From: Pseudocitrobacter faecalis
GTDB lineage: Bacteria; Pseudomonadota; Gammaproteobacteria; Enterobacterales; Enterobacteriaceae
Length of the DNA stretch: 64,000 bases
Direction of reading: 5' to 3'
NCBI GenBank assembly: GCA_003315335.1
Contig: QNRL01000007.1
Span: forward strand, 1 to 64,000
The first letter of the stretch is position 1. The number at the start of each line of letters is the position of its first letter. Positions 37,631-47,949 of the stretch are shown here, one piece after another. The notes under the pieces were generated by a model that worked only from the letters and a program-made list of their open reading frames with translations, was not told the DNA's origin and did no database searches. A program made the position numbers and the translations under genes.

Positions 37631-38377
37631 TTATCTCGGCATCAGGGCAAAAACGCCCCAGCCGATGTACTCACGGGTGTAAGTGACATGCCTTTTCGGT
37701 GATTCAGTTAACATTGTGCGTACCTCCGGCGCGAACGGATCGTCCGGGTTGGCTTCCAGCCAGCGGCGCAGGGTGAGCCATTTCGCCGCTTCATAGCGAT
37801 CCCAACCTTCCTGGTCGGCCAGTACCATTTCCACCACGTCATAGCCGCACTCATCAAACCTCCCGACCCGTTCGGGCAGCGTCAGGAAATCTTCAGTCGC
37901 GTTTGCTCCGCACGCCTGTGCAACCGCGTCGGATTCTGGCATTTGGCGCCAGAAAGGTTCACCAATAAGCATAATACCGCCGGGTTTCAGGCTTTGGCGC
38001 AGAAGGGACAGCGTGCCTTCAACGCCACCGGCAATCCAGGTAGCGCCGATACAGGCCGCGATATCACAGGGTTCAGCCGCCACATAACCTGCTGCATCGC
38101 GATGGATGAAGTTGACACGTTCACTCACCTTCAGTTCCTGCGCACGCGCTTTAGCCTGCTCGGTAAACAGTGGGCTTAAATCAACGCCAGTACCGGTTAT
38201 CTGATGATCGCGCGCCCAGGTGCAAAGCATCTCACCGGAGCCGCTGCCGAGGTCAAGAATGTGAATTTCTGGCACTAGCCTGAGCACGCGCCCCAGCGTG
38301 GCGTACTTTTCTGCCGTGAAGGGGTTATGAATGCGGTGCTCGCTTTCGCTAATTGTAAAAATACGTGGGATATCCAT
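37631..38377 (-). CDS. yjhP: YjhP-like SAM-dependent methyltransferase
   Basis: The 248-residue class I methyltransferase has the SAM-binding motif LDLGSGSGEML near residue 41 and a following acidic residue (GTGVDLSPLF). It resembles E. coli YjhP over its full length. In E. coli yjhP is the third gene of topAI(yjhX)-yjhQ-yjhP. Here it follows yjhX by 15 bases and yjhQ is missing. Its substrate is not known. Confidence 0.8.
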   Translation of the reverse strand: MDIPRIFTISESEHRIHNPFTAEKYATLGRVLRLVPEIHILDLGSGSGEMLCTWARDHQITGTGVDLSPLFTEQAKARAQELKVSERVNFIHRDAAGYVAAEPCDIAACIGATWIAGGVEGTLSLLRQSLKPGGIMLIGEPFWRQMPESDAVAQACGANATEDFLTLPERVGRFDECGYDVVEMVLADQEGWDRYEAAKWLTLRRWLEANPDDPFAPEVRTMLTESPKRHVTYTREYIGWGVFALMPR

Positions 38378-38392
38378 AGGTTTTCTCCTTGT

Positions 38393-39349
<957 letters not shown>

Positions 39350-39577
39350 TCAATAGCTTTCAAAGATATTATCAATATTTACTGTATTTCCAGTAAAGTA
39401 TATTAAAAACAATGCCTTAAAACTTACCTCTTGCGTAAATTGATAAGAGTTATTGAATATTCCTTCTTTGTATGATCGGTCAAAACGATCATACAAAGTG
39501 TTATGATAGATAATATCTATCAAAAAATCTTTTCTCTTCTTATAAAAACGATTGGAATAATCCTCTTTTTTACACAA
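39350..39577 (-). CDS. Possible small protein of unknown function in the AT-rich island
   Basis: A 75-residue frame, basic at the N-terminus (MCKKEDYSNRFYKKRKDF) and rich in aromatic residues, has no recognisable family. Two perfect palindromes (39466-39498 and 39505-39521) fall inside it, so the DNA may serve as regulatory sequence instead. Composition makes chance open frames likely here. Confidence 0.25.
   Translation of the reverse strand: MCKKEDYSNRFYKKRKDFLIDIIYHNTLYDRFDRSYKEGIFNNSYQFTQEVSFKALFLIYFTGNTVNIDNIFESY
39466..39498. repeat. Perfect 13-bp inverted repeat, possible operator
   Basis: CTTTGTATGATCG (39466-39478) and CGATCATACAAAG (39486-39498) are exact inverted copies separated by seven bases. 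No T run follows on either strand. The symmetry suits a dimeric regulator's binding site upstream of the small genes and the autotransporter. Confidence 0.7.
39505..39521. repeat. Perfect palindrome next to the 13-bp inverted repeat
   Basis: GATAGATA and TATCTATC flank a single A. It lies seven bases after the larger inverted repeat and may form part of the same control region. Confidence 0.6.
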
Positions 39578-39678
39578 TTCTGAGTATGCATAGACATGGT
39601 GAATATATTTTTTTAATGCTCCTGATAGGGCGTGGTTTCATTGTGAACTCAGATTTTTCCTGGTGTGTGAGGTTTATT

Positions 39679-39969
39679 ATGGCTATGTATGATCGGGAAA
39701 CGGAGACCATCAGGCTTACGCTCATGTATCTATTGCTTGAGGATGACCAGGACGCCATTTTTTTGCATCTTGAAAGTATTTTTGAGCAATGTGATTTTCC
39801 GAAAACTGTGGAGATTATACTCCGTGATGCATTAAGGAAATTACGCAAGTCGGGATGCGTGGATGCTGAGGTTCTGGATACGCTTTTGTTAGCTTATGAG
39901 AAGATGAGTGGTCATAAATATGTAGAAGAATACATTAGCGAAAGAAATCAGCTCATTAAGGCAAACTAG
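39679..39969 (+). CDS. Small cytosolic protein of unknown function, upstream of the autotransporter
   Basis: I chose the ATG at 39679, preceded by GTGAGG at good spacing, over the longer frame from 39586. The 96-residue product is helical and acidic (YLLLEDDQDAIFLHLESIFE) with no membrane segment. Size and position recall the small biofilm regulators of the YmgB/AriR type, but I cannot show homology. It is probably part of the control region of the adhesin. Confidence 0.5.
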   Translation: MAMYDRETETIRLTLMYLLLEDDQDAIFLHLESIFEQCDFPKTVEIILRDALRKLRKSGCVDAEVLDTLLLAYEKMSGHKYVEEYISERNQLIKAN

Positions 39970-40026
39970 CAGGATACGTTTTCGAGCCTGTGATTCGTTG
40001 CATTTATGTGCGTCAGGGAGGTGTCA

Positions 40027-40359
40027 TTGATTGTCAGTAATAGGGATTGTTTTCCCGAGAATGACATTTATTTTTGTTTGGGCGTAGCTGCACTTAAATC
40101 TGAAATGCAGAAAAAAGGACTTTCCTGTGATTACACATTTATTCATCTTACACGGCATACATTAGCTCAGGTACTACAGAAACTTCCGGAGGTACAAGGC
40201 AAGATCGTGATTGTTGCCAGCCCGATGTTAGTCCCGGTGGCGTTATGTTGGCAGGTTAAAACAAATAATATTACAGCCGTTTTAGACTCAACCAGTTCTG
40301 TACCTGGTATTATCCGTGCATTAACGCAAAGAACCTGTGCTTTGTGGACAGATGACTGA
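40027..40359 (+). CDS. Unknown protein, resembles an N-terminal receiver-like domain without a DNA-binding part
   Basis: The frame is open from an ATG at 40006, but a TTG at 40027 has a much better binding site (GGGAGG), so I prefer it, giving about 110 residues. The alternating strands and helices (KIVIVASPMLVPVALCW, NITAVLDSTSSVPGIIRALT) look like the pseudo-receiver half of enterobacterial LuxR-type regulators of surface structures. The expected helix-turn-helix is absent, and the DNA after the stop does not encode one in any frame I can see. It may be a truncated regulator of the downstream autotransporter. Confidence 0.45.
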   Translation: MIVSNRDCFPENDIYFCLGVAALKSEMQKKGLSCDYTFIHLTRHTLAQVLQKLPEVQGKIVIVASPMLVPVALCWQVKTNNITAVLDSTSSVPGIIRALTQRTCALWTDD

Positions 40360-40520
40360 TTGGGATTTTATTTTCTGAAATGGCAGAGCAGCTATTGCTC
40401 TGTTTATTAGCAGATATTCATTGTTTTTTACTTGCGGCCTACTGCTGCGAGAAGACGGCTATTCATTTTTTAAACCATCACCATTAACAGTGAAGTAAGG
40501 GGAAACCCAAGGAGCTCTGT

Positions 40521-43500
40521 ATGAGAACGATCCCACTCAGGCAAAAAAAGATAGCGATATATATTTCTCTGGCATTGATGTATACAGCATTGCAGGCACC
40601 TGCAGCCCATGCTGACATTTTTGAATATAATAATGTCCTTTATTATAGTGGTTCGGGCAATCCAAATGGTAATGGACGCGATTATACCAACTATGAGGAG
40701 GTGCGTGTAAGAACGGAAGCTGAGGGCACGGTTGCACCTTTGGCCGGATGGGCTATCTATCTGAATGATGGCTCAACCTATAAATTCAACGACCTTACGG
40801 TGAATACTTCGGGGACTGCTGCAGACGGGATCCATACTAAAGCGGGGGGCGGCTTCGTTGTTATACAGAACTATCAATCAGAAACAACGGGTTCCAGTGC
40901 TGATGGTATCAACCTGGGCCGAGAACTCAACAGCGGAATAAACCGCGCTGAAGTAACGATTAATGGTGATGCTAACATTGTCGCGAGCGGAATGGGGATC
41001 CGAGCTAACGCTTCGTCGGAAAATGAAAATGCAAAATCGACAATAACAATTAATGGAAATGCCGATATTACCACTACGACCAATGGTGGGGGAGATTCAG
41101 GTTATGCTGTATTCGCAGGTCAAGATACTGGCGTTGCTGCTCTCTTCAAAACGGCGAAAGGAAAGGCAGAAGTTTATCTTAATGGCGACAGTAAAATAAA
41201 AACCACGGGTAATAATGCGCATGGCGTCTATGCCAGGGGTTTAGGCATGATTTCACTGGGGAATGTTGATATTTCAACAACCGGTAATACCGCAAATGGC
41301 TTGTATGCTTCTTCAACAACCGCAAATAAATTAGCTGAAATTTATCTTTCTGGTGATGCTGATATCACTGTAGGGACAGGTTCAGCGATCTACGCAACAG
41401 GCGCATCGGCAATTATAAAATCCCATGATGTAAGCACCAGTACCGATGTTTCTGGGATTTATAACATTAATGGAAATATCCTCAGTGCAAGCAAAGCGCT
41501 GGTCTCTCTTAATATGGCAAATGGCAGCCAATTTGTGGGGGTGACGGATTCCAAACTTGGCTCTTCAACGGCAGGAACCCTCAACCTCTCTATGGATGGC
41601 GAGAGTAGCGTCTGGGAAATGACCGGGAATTCAAACCTCACGTCGTTGACCCTCGATAACGGTAGCACGCTACGCTATGGTGCGGTGGCTGATATCAATA
41701 CCGCTGATTTTGTGCTGGGTGCAGGCGGAGGGGCTGTCGATACCAATGGTTTCGATAACACCCTTGATGAGTTGATTACCGGTTCCGGCTCTTTGAGTAA
41801 AACCGGGGAAGGCACGTTGATGCTGACTGGCATCAACGAATACGCCGGTGGCACAAATGTTGAGAAGGGCACATTACAGCTTGATGCGACCACAACCACC
41901 TCTCAGATCAACCTGAGCTCTGGCGCAGCAAACATTGCGCTTGAAGCCACGCTTGCGGCTCTCGCCGACGGCGAATTTACCTTTAACAACGTTCTGACCG
42001 GTGAGGGCACTTTACGCGCATCAAATCAGGGCGAAGCATTCCACTTCTCTTCAGATGTCGGCTCTGACTTTAAAGGGACTGTCGCGCTGGCCAATAACAC
42101 CTTCGCCCTAACTGGCGACAACACGGCCGCTTTAACGCAGGCTACCCTGCAACTTGATGCAGGCAATATCACGACCGTGGGCGATGGCACTGCTGCGGAT
42201 AGCCATCAACATATTGGCGGCCTGACTTTTAACGGTGGTAAGGCTATTTTCAATGCCGACGCGCCTGCGGACAAAACGGCCGTCAGCGTGATTACGGCGG
42301 ACAAGCTTGATATCTCTGGTACAGGAACGGTACAGGTGAATGTGCCAGCAGAGTTTAATAATACGCAACCGATTCCTGATAGCCGACTACCGCTACTTGA
42401 ACAGGACGATCAGGGTGCGGGTGTGAAATTAGTCAATGCTAATAGTGTGACCGGTACGGGCGGAAGCATTCAGTTAGTGGATCAAAATGGCGATGCAATC
42501 TCTGACGCGCGGACGTTGGATCTCAGCCAAAACGGGGTCAAAGTGGCCGAAGGCACCTATGATTTCGGCCTTACCGCCGGGGCCGCTTCCGATGGCTTAT
42601 ATGTGAACTACGGCCTGCAACAGGTCAATTTGCTGGGAAGCGGTGATGAAGCGTTGGTTCTGACACCTGCCGATGGCGCGACGGGGGCCGCGACCGATTT
42701 AGCCGCGCAGGTGATTGGCGTGGGCGATCTGGCAATTGCGGCTGGCACCGGAAAGCAGGTGTCACTTTCCAACGGCAGTAATCGCTACACAGGTGAAACG
42801 GATGTGCGTTCCGGCACGCTGGTGATGGCAAACAATAATGTGTTGGGGCAAACCTCTGCGCTCAATCTGGCCGAGGGGACAGCAGCAGATATGCAAGGTC
42901 ACAGCCAGTCTATCGGCGCGCTTAATACGGCGGCCGGAAGCCTGATGACTCTCTCGGGATCATTGACTATCACCGAGAGCCAACGCACAGCGGGTGATAC
43001 GTTTGGCGGTGCAATTGAAACGGGAACGCTGGCAGGTGATGGCGCTCTGACCATCGACCCAGGTGTGGTAATGGTCAACGGCGATCAGACAGCTTATACG
43101 GGCGAGATTACGCTTAAGGGGGGTTCCGAACTCAAACTGAACACGGCAAGTGCTTTTAATCATGCCCAGGGCATTACCCTGACGGGCTCGGATGACACGC
43201 TCACCTTCGGTTCACTGAGTCAGGAAAATGCGGCATGGACTTCTTCACCAACGGGAACGGCATCGGTTGTGCTGGCGGGGGCGGGTAAAGTCCATACCCT
43301 GGCTGGGGCAGATGTTACGCTATCGGGCAATAACAGTACGTTTGCCGGGCTATTCCAGATTGATAACGACGCTACGCTGCAGGCGTCTCAGGCAGAGAAT
43401 CTGGGTACCGCTAACATCATTGATGACGGTACGCTGGTTTTCAACAATGCTCAGGACTGGTTGTTAGCGAATACCGTCACGGGCAGCGGGCTGGCGGTGA

Positions 43501-45221
43501 AAAAGAGTGCGGGAACGCTTAGCGTGGGTTCGTCCATGTCGGGCTTCAGCGGTATCACTCAGATTACGGCGGGTTCGCTGGTCGTTGGTGAGGAAGGCTC
43601 AGCGTCTTCTGAGCTGGGCGGCGATGTTGAGGTTACCGATGGCGGCATACTCTCAGGAACCGGCACCGTGGCTGGCGTGGTGAACAACGCAGGCGTTATC
43701 GCTGCTTACAACGCGCTCACCAGTCTTACGGGTTACGGGAGTTCAACAGGCGCGACCCAATTTAACCTTGGTACGCTGAATAATGCGGGCACCGTACAAC
43801 TGGCAGGCTCCACGGTGGGGAACATCCTCACAGTCAGCGGTAATTACACGGGTGATAACGGTACCTTGGTAATGAATTCCGTACTGGGTGATGATAGCTC
43901 CCTGACCGATAAACTGGTTGTTATGGGGGATACCGCAGGGACTACGCATGTTGTGGTGAACAACGCGGGAGGCAGCGGTGCGAAAACGATTAACGGGATT
44001 GAAATTATTGAGGTGGGTGGACGCTCTGAGGGTGATTTCGTGCAGTCCGGGCGTATTGTTGCAGGCAGTTATGAGTACTTCCTTGGGCGAGGTACAGGGG
44101 GAAATGCCGCGAACTGGTATCTGACCAACACGCAGCCAACCGATCCGGTTGATCCCGACCCGGTAGACCCTGTTGACCCAGTTGACCCCGTAGATCCTGT
44201 AGACCCGGTAGACCCTGTCGATCCAACTGACCCGACAGGCCCATCCACATATCGCCCGGAAAGCGCTTCTTATATCGCGAACCTGGCGGCGGCAAATACG
44301 CTGTTCAACACCCGTCTGCACGATCGTTTAGGCGATACGCAGTACACGGATTTATTGACCGGCGAACAGAAAGTGACCAGCCTGTGGTTACGTCAGGTTG
44401 GAGGACACAATCGCTTCGATACCGCGAAAGGGCAGCTTGAAACGCAAAGCAACCGCTATGTAGTGCAGCTTGGCGGAGATCTTGCTCAATGGAGTAGCAA
44501 CGGGCTGGATCGCTGGCACCTCGGGATGATGGCCGGGTATGGTAATAGTAAGAGCAACACTAAATCCAATGTGACGGGCTATCGTTCGCATGGTCAGATA
44601 ACCGGCTATAGTGTGGGCTTCTACGGCACGTGGTACGCGAATGAAGCGGATAAAACGGGCACCTATCTGGACAGTTGGATCCTTTACAACTGGTTCGATA
44701 ACAACGTTTCCGGTCAAGGCCTGGCGAGTGAGAAGTATGACTCTGACGGCATCACCGCCTCAGTTGAAGCCGGTTACAGTTTCTTGCTGGGTGCGGATGA
44801 TTCAGGACGTTCCAGCTATTGGCTGCAACCGAAAGCGCAACTGACCTGGATGGATGTGCAGGCGGATAATCATACGGAAGCAAACGGCACCCGTGTGAAG
44901 GACAAGAGTGAGGGGAATCTGCAAACGCGGTTGGGGATGAGGGCGTATATTAAAGGCCACAATGCCATCGACGAAGGAAAAACGCGTGACTTCCAGCCAT
45001 TCGTTGAAGCTAACTGGATCTACAATTCGCAGACCTATGGCGTCAAGATGAACGGCGTCACCAGCTACCAGGAGGGCGCGCGTAATCTCGGTGAGCTGAA
45101 GGTAGGCGTGGAAGGGCAGTTGAATAAAAACCTGCAGATTTGGGGGAACGTGGCACAACAAGTGGGCGACAAAGGCTACAGTGATACGCAGGGGATGCTG
45201 GGCATTAAATATGCATTCTGA
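40521..45221 (+). CDS. Type V autotransporter adhesin (AIDA/pertactin-like passenger)
   Basis: The 1566-residue protein has a signal peptide ending in AAHA near residue 32. The long Gly/Asn/Thr-rich passenger shows beta-helix repeats such as NGDANIVASG and NGNADITTTT, and a passenger transport repeat (GEGTLMLTGINEYAGGT, near residue 430). A proline linker of DPV repeats (residues about 1208-1239) precedes a C-terminal 12-strand barrel of about 280 residues that ends in Phe (GIKYAF), as outer membrane proteins do. No protease motif is evident, so adhesion or biofilm formation is likely. The binding site is GGAG and a clear terminator follows. The gene is intact. Confidence 0.88.
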   Translation: MRTIPLRQKKIAIYISLALMYTALQAPAAHADIFEYNNVLYYSGSGNPNGNGRDYTNYEEVRVRTEAEGTVAPLAGWAIYLNDGSTYKFNDLTVNTSGTAADGIHTKAGGGFVVIQNYQSETTGSSADGINLGRELNSGINRAEVTINGDANIVASGMGIRANASSENENAKSTITINGNADITTTTNGGGDSGYAVFAGQDTGVAALFKTAKGKAEVYLNGDSKIKTTGNNAHGVYARGLGMISLGNVDISTTGNTANGLYASSTTANKLAEIYLSGDADITVGTGSAIYATGASAIIKSHDVSTSTDVSGIYNINGNILSASKALVSLNMANGSQFVGVTDSKLGSSTAGTLNLSMDGESSVWEMTGNSNLTSLTLDNGSTLRYGAVADINTADFVLGAGGGAVDTNGFDNTLDELITGSGSLSKTGEGTLMLTGINEYAGGTNVEKGTLQLDATTTTSQINLSSGAANIALEATLAALADGEFTFNNVLTGEGTLRASNQGEAFHFSSDVGSDFKGTVALANNTFALTGDNTAALTQATLQLDAGNITTVGDGTAADSHQHIGGLTFNGGKAIFNADAPADKTAVSVITADKLDISGTGTVQVNVPAEFNNTQPIPDSRLPLLEQDDQGAGVKLVNANSVTGTGGSIQLVDQNGDAISDARTLDLSQNGVKVAEGTYDFGLTAGAASDGLYVNYGLQQVNLLGSGDEALVLTPADGATGAATDLAAQVIGVGDLAIAAGTGKQVSLSNGSNRYTGETDVRSGTLVMANNNVLGQTSALNLAEGTAADMQGHSQSIGALNTAAGSLMTLSGSLTITESQRTAGDTFGGAIETGTLAGDGALTIDPGVVMVNGDQTAYTGEITLKGGSELKLNTASAFNHAQGITLTGSDDTLTFGSLSQENAAWTSSPTGTASVVLAGAGKVHTLAGADVTLSGNNSTFAGLFQIDNDATLQASQAENLGTANIIDDGTLVFNNAQDWLLANTVTGSGLAVKKSAGTLSVGSSMSGFSGITQITAGSLVVGEEGSASSELGGDVEVTDGGILSGTGTVAGVVNNAGVIAAYNALTSLTGYGSSTGATQFNLGTLNNAGTVQLAGSTVGNILTVSGNYTGDNGTLVMNSVLGDDSSLTDKLVVMGDTAGTTHVVVNNAGGSGAKTINGIEIIEVGGRSEGDFVQSGRIVAGSYEYFLGRGTGGNAANWYLTNTQPTDPVDPDPVDPVDPVDPVDPVDPVDPVDPTDPTGPSTYRPESASYIANLAAANTLFNTRLHDRLGDTQYTDLLTGEQKVTSLWLRQVGGHNRFDTAKGQLETQSNRYVVQLGGDLAQWSSNGLDRWHLGMMAGYGNSKSNTKSNVTGYRSHGQITGYSVGFYGTWYANEADKTGTYLDSWILYNWFDNNVSGQGLASEKYDSDGITASVEAGYSFLLGADDSGRSSYWLQPKAQLTWMDVQADNHTEANGTRVKDKSEGNLQTRLGMRAYIKGHNAIDEGKTRDFQPFVEANWIYNSQTYGVKMNGVTSYQEGARNLGELKVGVEGQLNKNLQIWGNVAQQVGDKGYSDTQGMLGIKYAF
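44142..44238 (+). repeat. Short tandem repeat coding the DPV linker
   Basis: A nine-base period (variants of GACCCGGTA) encodes Asp-Pro-Val units in the autotransporter linker. The units differ at third positions, so the amino acid pattern is kept while the DNA repeat has drifted. Copy number may vary between strains. Confidence 0.75.
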
Positions 45222-45243
45222 TAATAACGTGTAGCAGTATCAG

Positions 45244-45273
45244 CGGGCCGCTCTCTCTTTGCGGCCCGTTTTT
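45244..45273 (+). terminator. Rho-independent terminator of the autotransporter
   Basis: An 8-bp stem, CGGGCCGC (45244-45251) with GCGGCCCG (45261-45268), is followed by five T. Confidence 0.85.
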
Positions 45274-45388
45274 AATGGCTAAAGCGTGAAGATTTCACAG
45301 GTATTTTCTAATAAGGTAAAAATGCTTTAAACCGCAACCCGCCGCGCTATGCTGCCTGAAGAGACTGCTACGATTCGAAAGGACGCCG

Positions 45389-46066
45389 ATGCAACCCCTG
45401 GCCTGGATATTCTGTGTCGCCCCACTTATTTTGACCTCTACACTTTCCGCCGCTGAAAAAAATGATTATTTCAAGCGCATTAGCTTTCACTCGCCCACCA
45501 ATTCTGGTTTTCGTACTGCCAGTATTCTGAGTGTCGGTTTTACCGGCGCTACGGTCACCATGAGCAGCAATCATGAAGCGCTCAATCTGAACGATGTCGT
45601 CTTTAGCGTGGCGCATAACTGGCTGGAGATTCGACCCCATCAGGAAGGGCGAGTAACGCTGGTGATGAAACGGCAGCCACAGGCGCATGAACTTTCTAAT
45701 ACCCTGACGCTGCGTAATCGCAAGACGGGAAATACGCAGCACTATCCTTTCGTTGTGAATACCTGGCTTGTCGGTGAGGGCACGGTCGATAATAATTTCT
45801 CTACCGCCCGCGAACGCTGTGAAAGGATCGGGGGGCGGCTATTAACCACACGCGAGTTTCGTGAGGTGTCGCGGAAATGGTTTGGGTTGAGTCAAGGCGC
45901 ACTTAGCGAAAGGTATCCGCAAGCCACTCTTTTTCACCCTCAGGCACAGGCAGGCGGCAGTTTCTGGGTGCATGAAGCCAAAGCGTTACACCTGCATACG
46001 GGAATTAAAAGCCATCAGCGAGGGATAAATACGATTTGTCGGTATGAATATGACGATACACCTTAG
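45389..46066 (+). CDS. Secreted protein of unknown function with a lectin-like C-terminal segment
   Basis: The 225-residue protein has a signal peptide (cleavage near SAAEKN, residue 22) and no other membrane segment. Its C-terminal half includes ARERCERIGGRLLTTREF, a later aromatic FWVHEA and a final cysteine (ICRYEYDD). That order of features is seen in the C-type lectin-like end domain of invasin/intimin-type adhesins, suggesting a shared fold with one disulfide. It follows the autotransporter terminator, so it has its own promoter. Function unknown. Confidence 0.6.
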   Translation: MQPLAWIFCVAPLILTSTLSAAEKNDYFKRISFHSPTNSGFRTASILSVGFTGATVTMSSNHEALNLNDVVFSVAHNWLEIRPHQEGRVTLVMKRQPQAHELSNTLTLRNRKTGNTQHYPFVVNTWLVGEGTVDNNFSTARERCERIGGRLLTTREFREVSRKWFGLSQGALSERYPQATLFHPQAQAGGSFWVHEAKALHLHTGIKSHQRGINTICRYEYDDTP

Positions 46067-46146
46067 TTCGAAGATGCCACGCCATGATGAAGGCTCATAC
46101 ATTGCTTCATATGGGCCTTTCATATACACAGAGACGCGAATAAGTG

Positions 46147-46593
46147 TTACTGCTGGCAACCCTGGTTTTTGGAGTAATATTTGGGGCCAGGGTTATAAGC
46201 CTTAAAGCTTCCCTTTTCAAATATTTTGCTATTTTCAATAGCCGCATCATTGGCTAACGTGTCCGGATTGATGCTAAATTTCATATAACTGACATCTACT
46301 TTTCCGTCTTCAGCATCTTGCCTGACGTCTATTTCTTCCAGGTTATCCTTACTACGAAATATTGCGTTGGTCAGTTTTGGTGTCGAGGCTGCGTTAGGAT
46401 TGTATAAAGGATACACGACACCTCCCATGATTAAGCCCTTTTCGGTTATATGCAGCGGTGTTGGGGAAATATCCTTACATATGAAAGGTTTTGATAGGTC
46501 TATAGGGCTGCTAAAAAGCCCTGCATGTGTCGAGAAGGTTGCCCCTGAAAATAAAACAGTGGCAACGACAATAAGCAAAGAATTGTGTTTCAT
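46147..46593 (-). CDS. Exported hypothetical protein
   Basis: The 148-residue protein has a clear signal peptide (MKHNSLLIVVATVLFSGATF, cleaved near THAG). The mature part has two cysteines (FICKDIS and NQGCQQ) that could form a disulfide. I do not recognise the family. It is a single gene between convergent and divergent neighbours. Confidence 0.6.
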   Translation of the reverse strand: MKHNSLLIVVATVLFSGATFSTHAGLFSSPIDLSKPFICKDISPTPLHITEKGLIMGGVVYPLYNPNAASTPKLTNAIFRSKDNLEEIDVRQDAEDGKVDVSYMKFSINPDTLANDAAIENSKIFEKGSFKAYNPGPKYYSKNQGCQQ

Positions 46594-46760
46594 TAAGTAA
46601 AGCCTGTAAGAATATTATTCGGTTAAATTGCAACAGATCATAAATTATTGGTCAGGGAAATCAACCCGCTACTCCCCCTGAAATGCTTAACCAGAATAAT
46701 TCGCCCCCCAGCCTAATCTCCGTTATCATCCGCTGCCACCCTCACAACTCAGGTCGCGTC

Positions 46761-47459
46761 ATGTCTACCCTTATCGACACGTTTATAGCGCCTCCATGCC
46801 ATGACGATGTAGAGATCCTCTATCAGGATGAACATATCCTGTTGATCAACAAGCCTTCCGGCCTGCTGAGCCTGTCAGGTAAAAACCCGCAAAACAGTGA
46901 TTCGGTACATTACCGGCTGGTGCAGCAATTCCCTGGCTGTACGCTGGTGCATCGCCTGGATTTTGGTACATCTGGTTTGATGCTCGTCGCGCGCAACAAA
47001 GCGATTAACGCGGCGCTGTGTCAGCAGTTTAGCCAACGTGCTGTAAGCAAGGTTTACACGGCGCTGCTTTGCGGGCATCTGCAGAATGACCAGGGCGTGA
47101 TTGACGCGGCAATTGCCAAAGATCCGTCGTTGTTTCCACGCATGTCGATAAGCACCCGTGAAGGTAAACCTGCCCGTTCGCGGTACAGCGTCATGGCGCG
47201 TTTTTACTATCCAGTGGTTCAAGGCGCGTCGCTACCGGTCACGCGGGTGAAGCTCTTTCCAGAGACCGGACGTACTCATCAGTTACGTATTCACTGTCAG
47301 TATCTTGGCCATCCCATTTTAGGTTGTGATCTCTATGGTGGCCGGCTTCTTCCGGGTACCGATACGGTGCCTCGGTTAATGCTGCACGCAAGCGCATTGC
47401 AGTTTACTCATCCTGTTAGCCAATTGCCGGTGAATGCCCGGCATGACAGTCCCTTTTAG
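46761..47459 (+). CDS. RluA family RNA pseudouridine synthase
   Basis: The start MSTLIDTFIAPPCHDD gives 232 residues, and a longer frame to 46683 is less likely. The catalytic aspartate is in VHRLDFGTSGLML, and the family motifs LLINKPSGLLSLSG and TGRTHQLRIHCQYLGHPI are present. There is no S4 domain, as in the RluA/TruC-like short forms. The RNA target (rRNA or tRNA) cannot be told from sequence alone. Confidence 0.85.
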   Translation: MSTLIDTFIAPPCHDDVEILYQDEHILLINKPSGLLSLSGKNPQNSDSVHYRLVQQFPGCTLVHRLDFGTSGLMLVARNKAINAALCQQFSQRAVSKVYTALLCGHLQNDQGVIDAAIAKDPSLFPRMSISTREGKPARSRYSVMARFYYPVVQGASLPVTRVKLFPETGRTHQLRIHCQYLGHPILGCDLYGGRLLPGTDTVPRLMLHASALQFTHPVSQLPVNARHDSPF

Positions 47460-47571
47460 GAACCTCATCGCGCACCGGTAAAATTCAACAACTGTTTATT
47501 TTTATAAAAATGTTTAATTTTAAAATCGCGATGCTATCATGTGCCCATACATCAACTATGGGCATGGCATT

Positions 47572-47949
47572 ATGACGCTACAACGATACCCTTCCAGCAA
47601 ACCGTTTCCCTTCTCGGATATGGTGAAAGCCAACGGTTTTCTCTTTCTTTCAGGCCAGGTCTCCATGACGCAACACGGTGACCCTTTGCCGGGTTCCGTC
47701 ACCGAACAAACGCTGCGCATTATGAATTCTATTGAACAGACGCTGGCGCTTGCCGGGGCGACGTTAAACGATATTGCGCGCGTACAGGTGTGGCTCAGCG
47801 ATATGGCGCATTTTGCTGAATTTAATGCGGCATATCGCAGCCACTTCCCGGACGGATTCCCTGCGCGTTCGGTGGTTACCAGCCAGCTTGCTTTTGGGCT
47901 GGATGTAGAGGTAGAAGTACAGGCGCTCGAACCATGTCAAACCTGCTGA
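47572..47949 (+). CDS. RidA family protein (Rid superfamily)
   Basis: The ATG at 47572 gives 125 residues with the Rid fold and the motifs LFLSGQVSM and VQVWLSDMAHFAEFN. The C-terminal region (FPARSVVTSQLAFGLDVEVE) lacks the exact RidA arginine context, so this is a Rid1-7-type relative. Family members hydrolyse reactive enamines or imines. It starts an operon with a YheO-like regulator (overlap 16 bases) and a PhzF protein. Confidence 0.8.
   Translation: MTLQRYPSSKPFPFSDMVKANGFLFLSGQVSMTQHGDPLPGSVTEQTLRIMNSIEQTLALAGATLNDIARVQVWLSDMAHFAEFNAAYRSHFPDGFPARSVVTSQLAFGLDVEVEVQALEPCQTC

Noticed and set aside
44142-44238. Short direct repeats that could suggest CRISPR
   Set aside because: They have a 9-base period with no spacers and encode the Asp-Pro-Val linker of the autotransporter.
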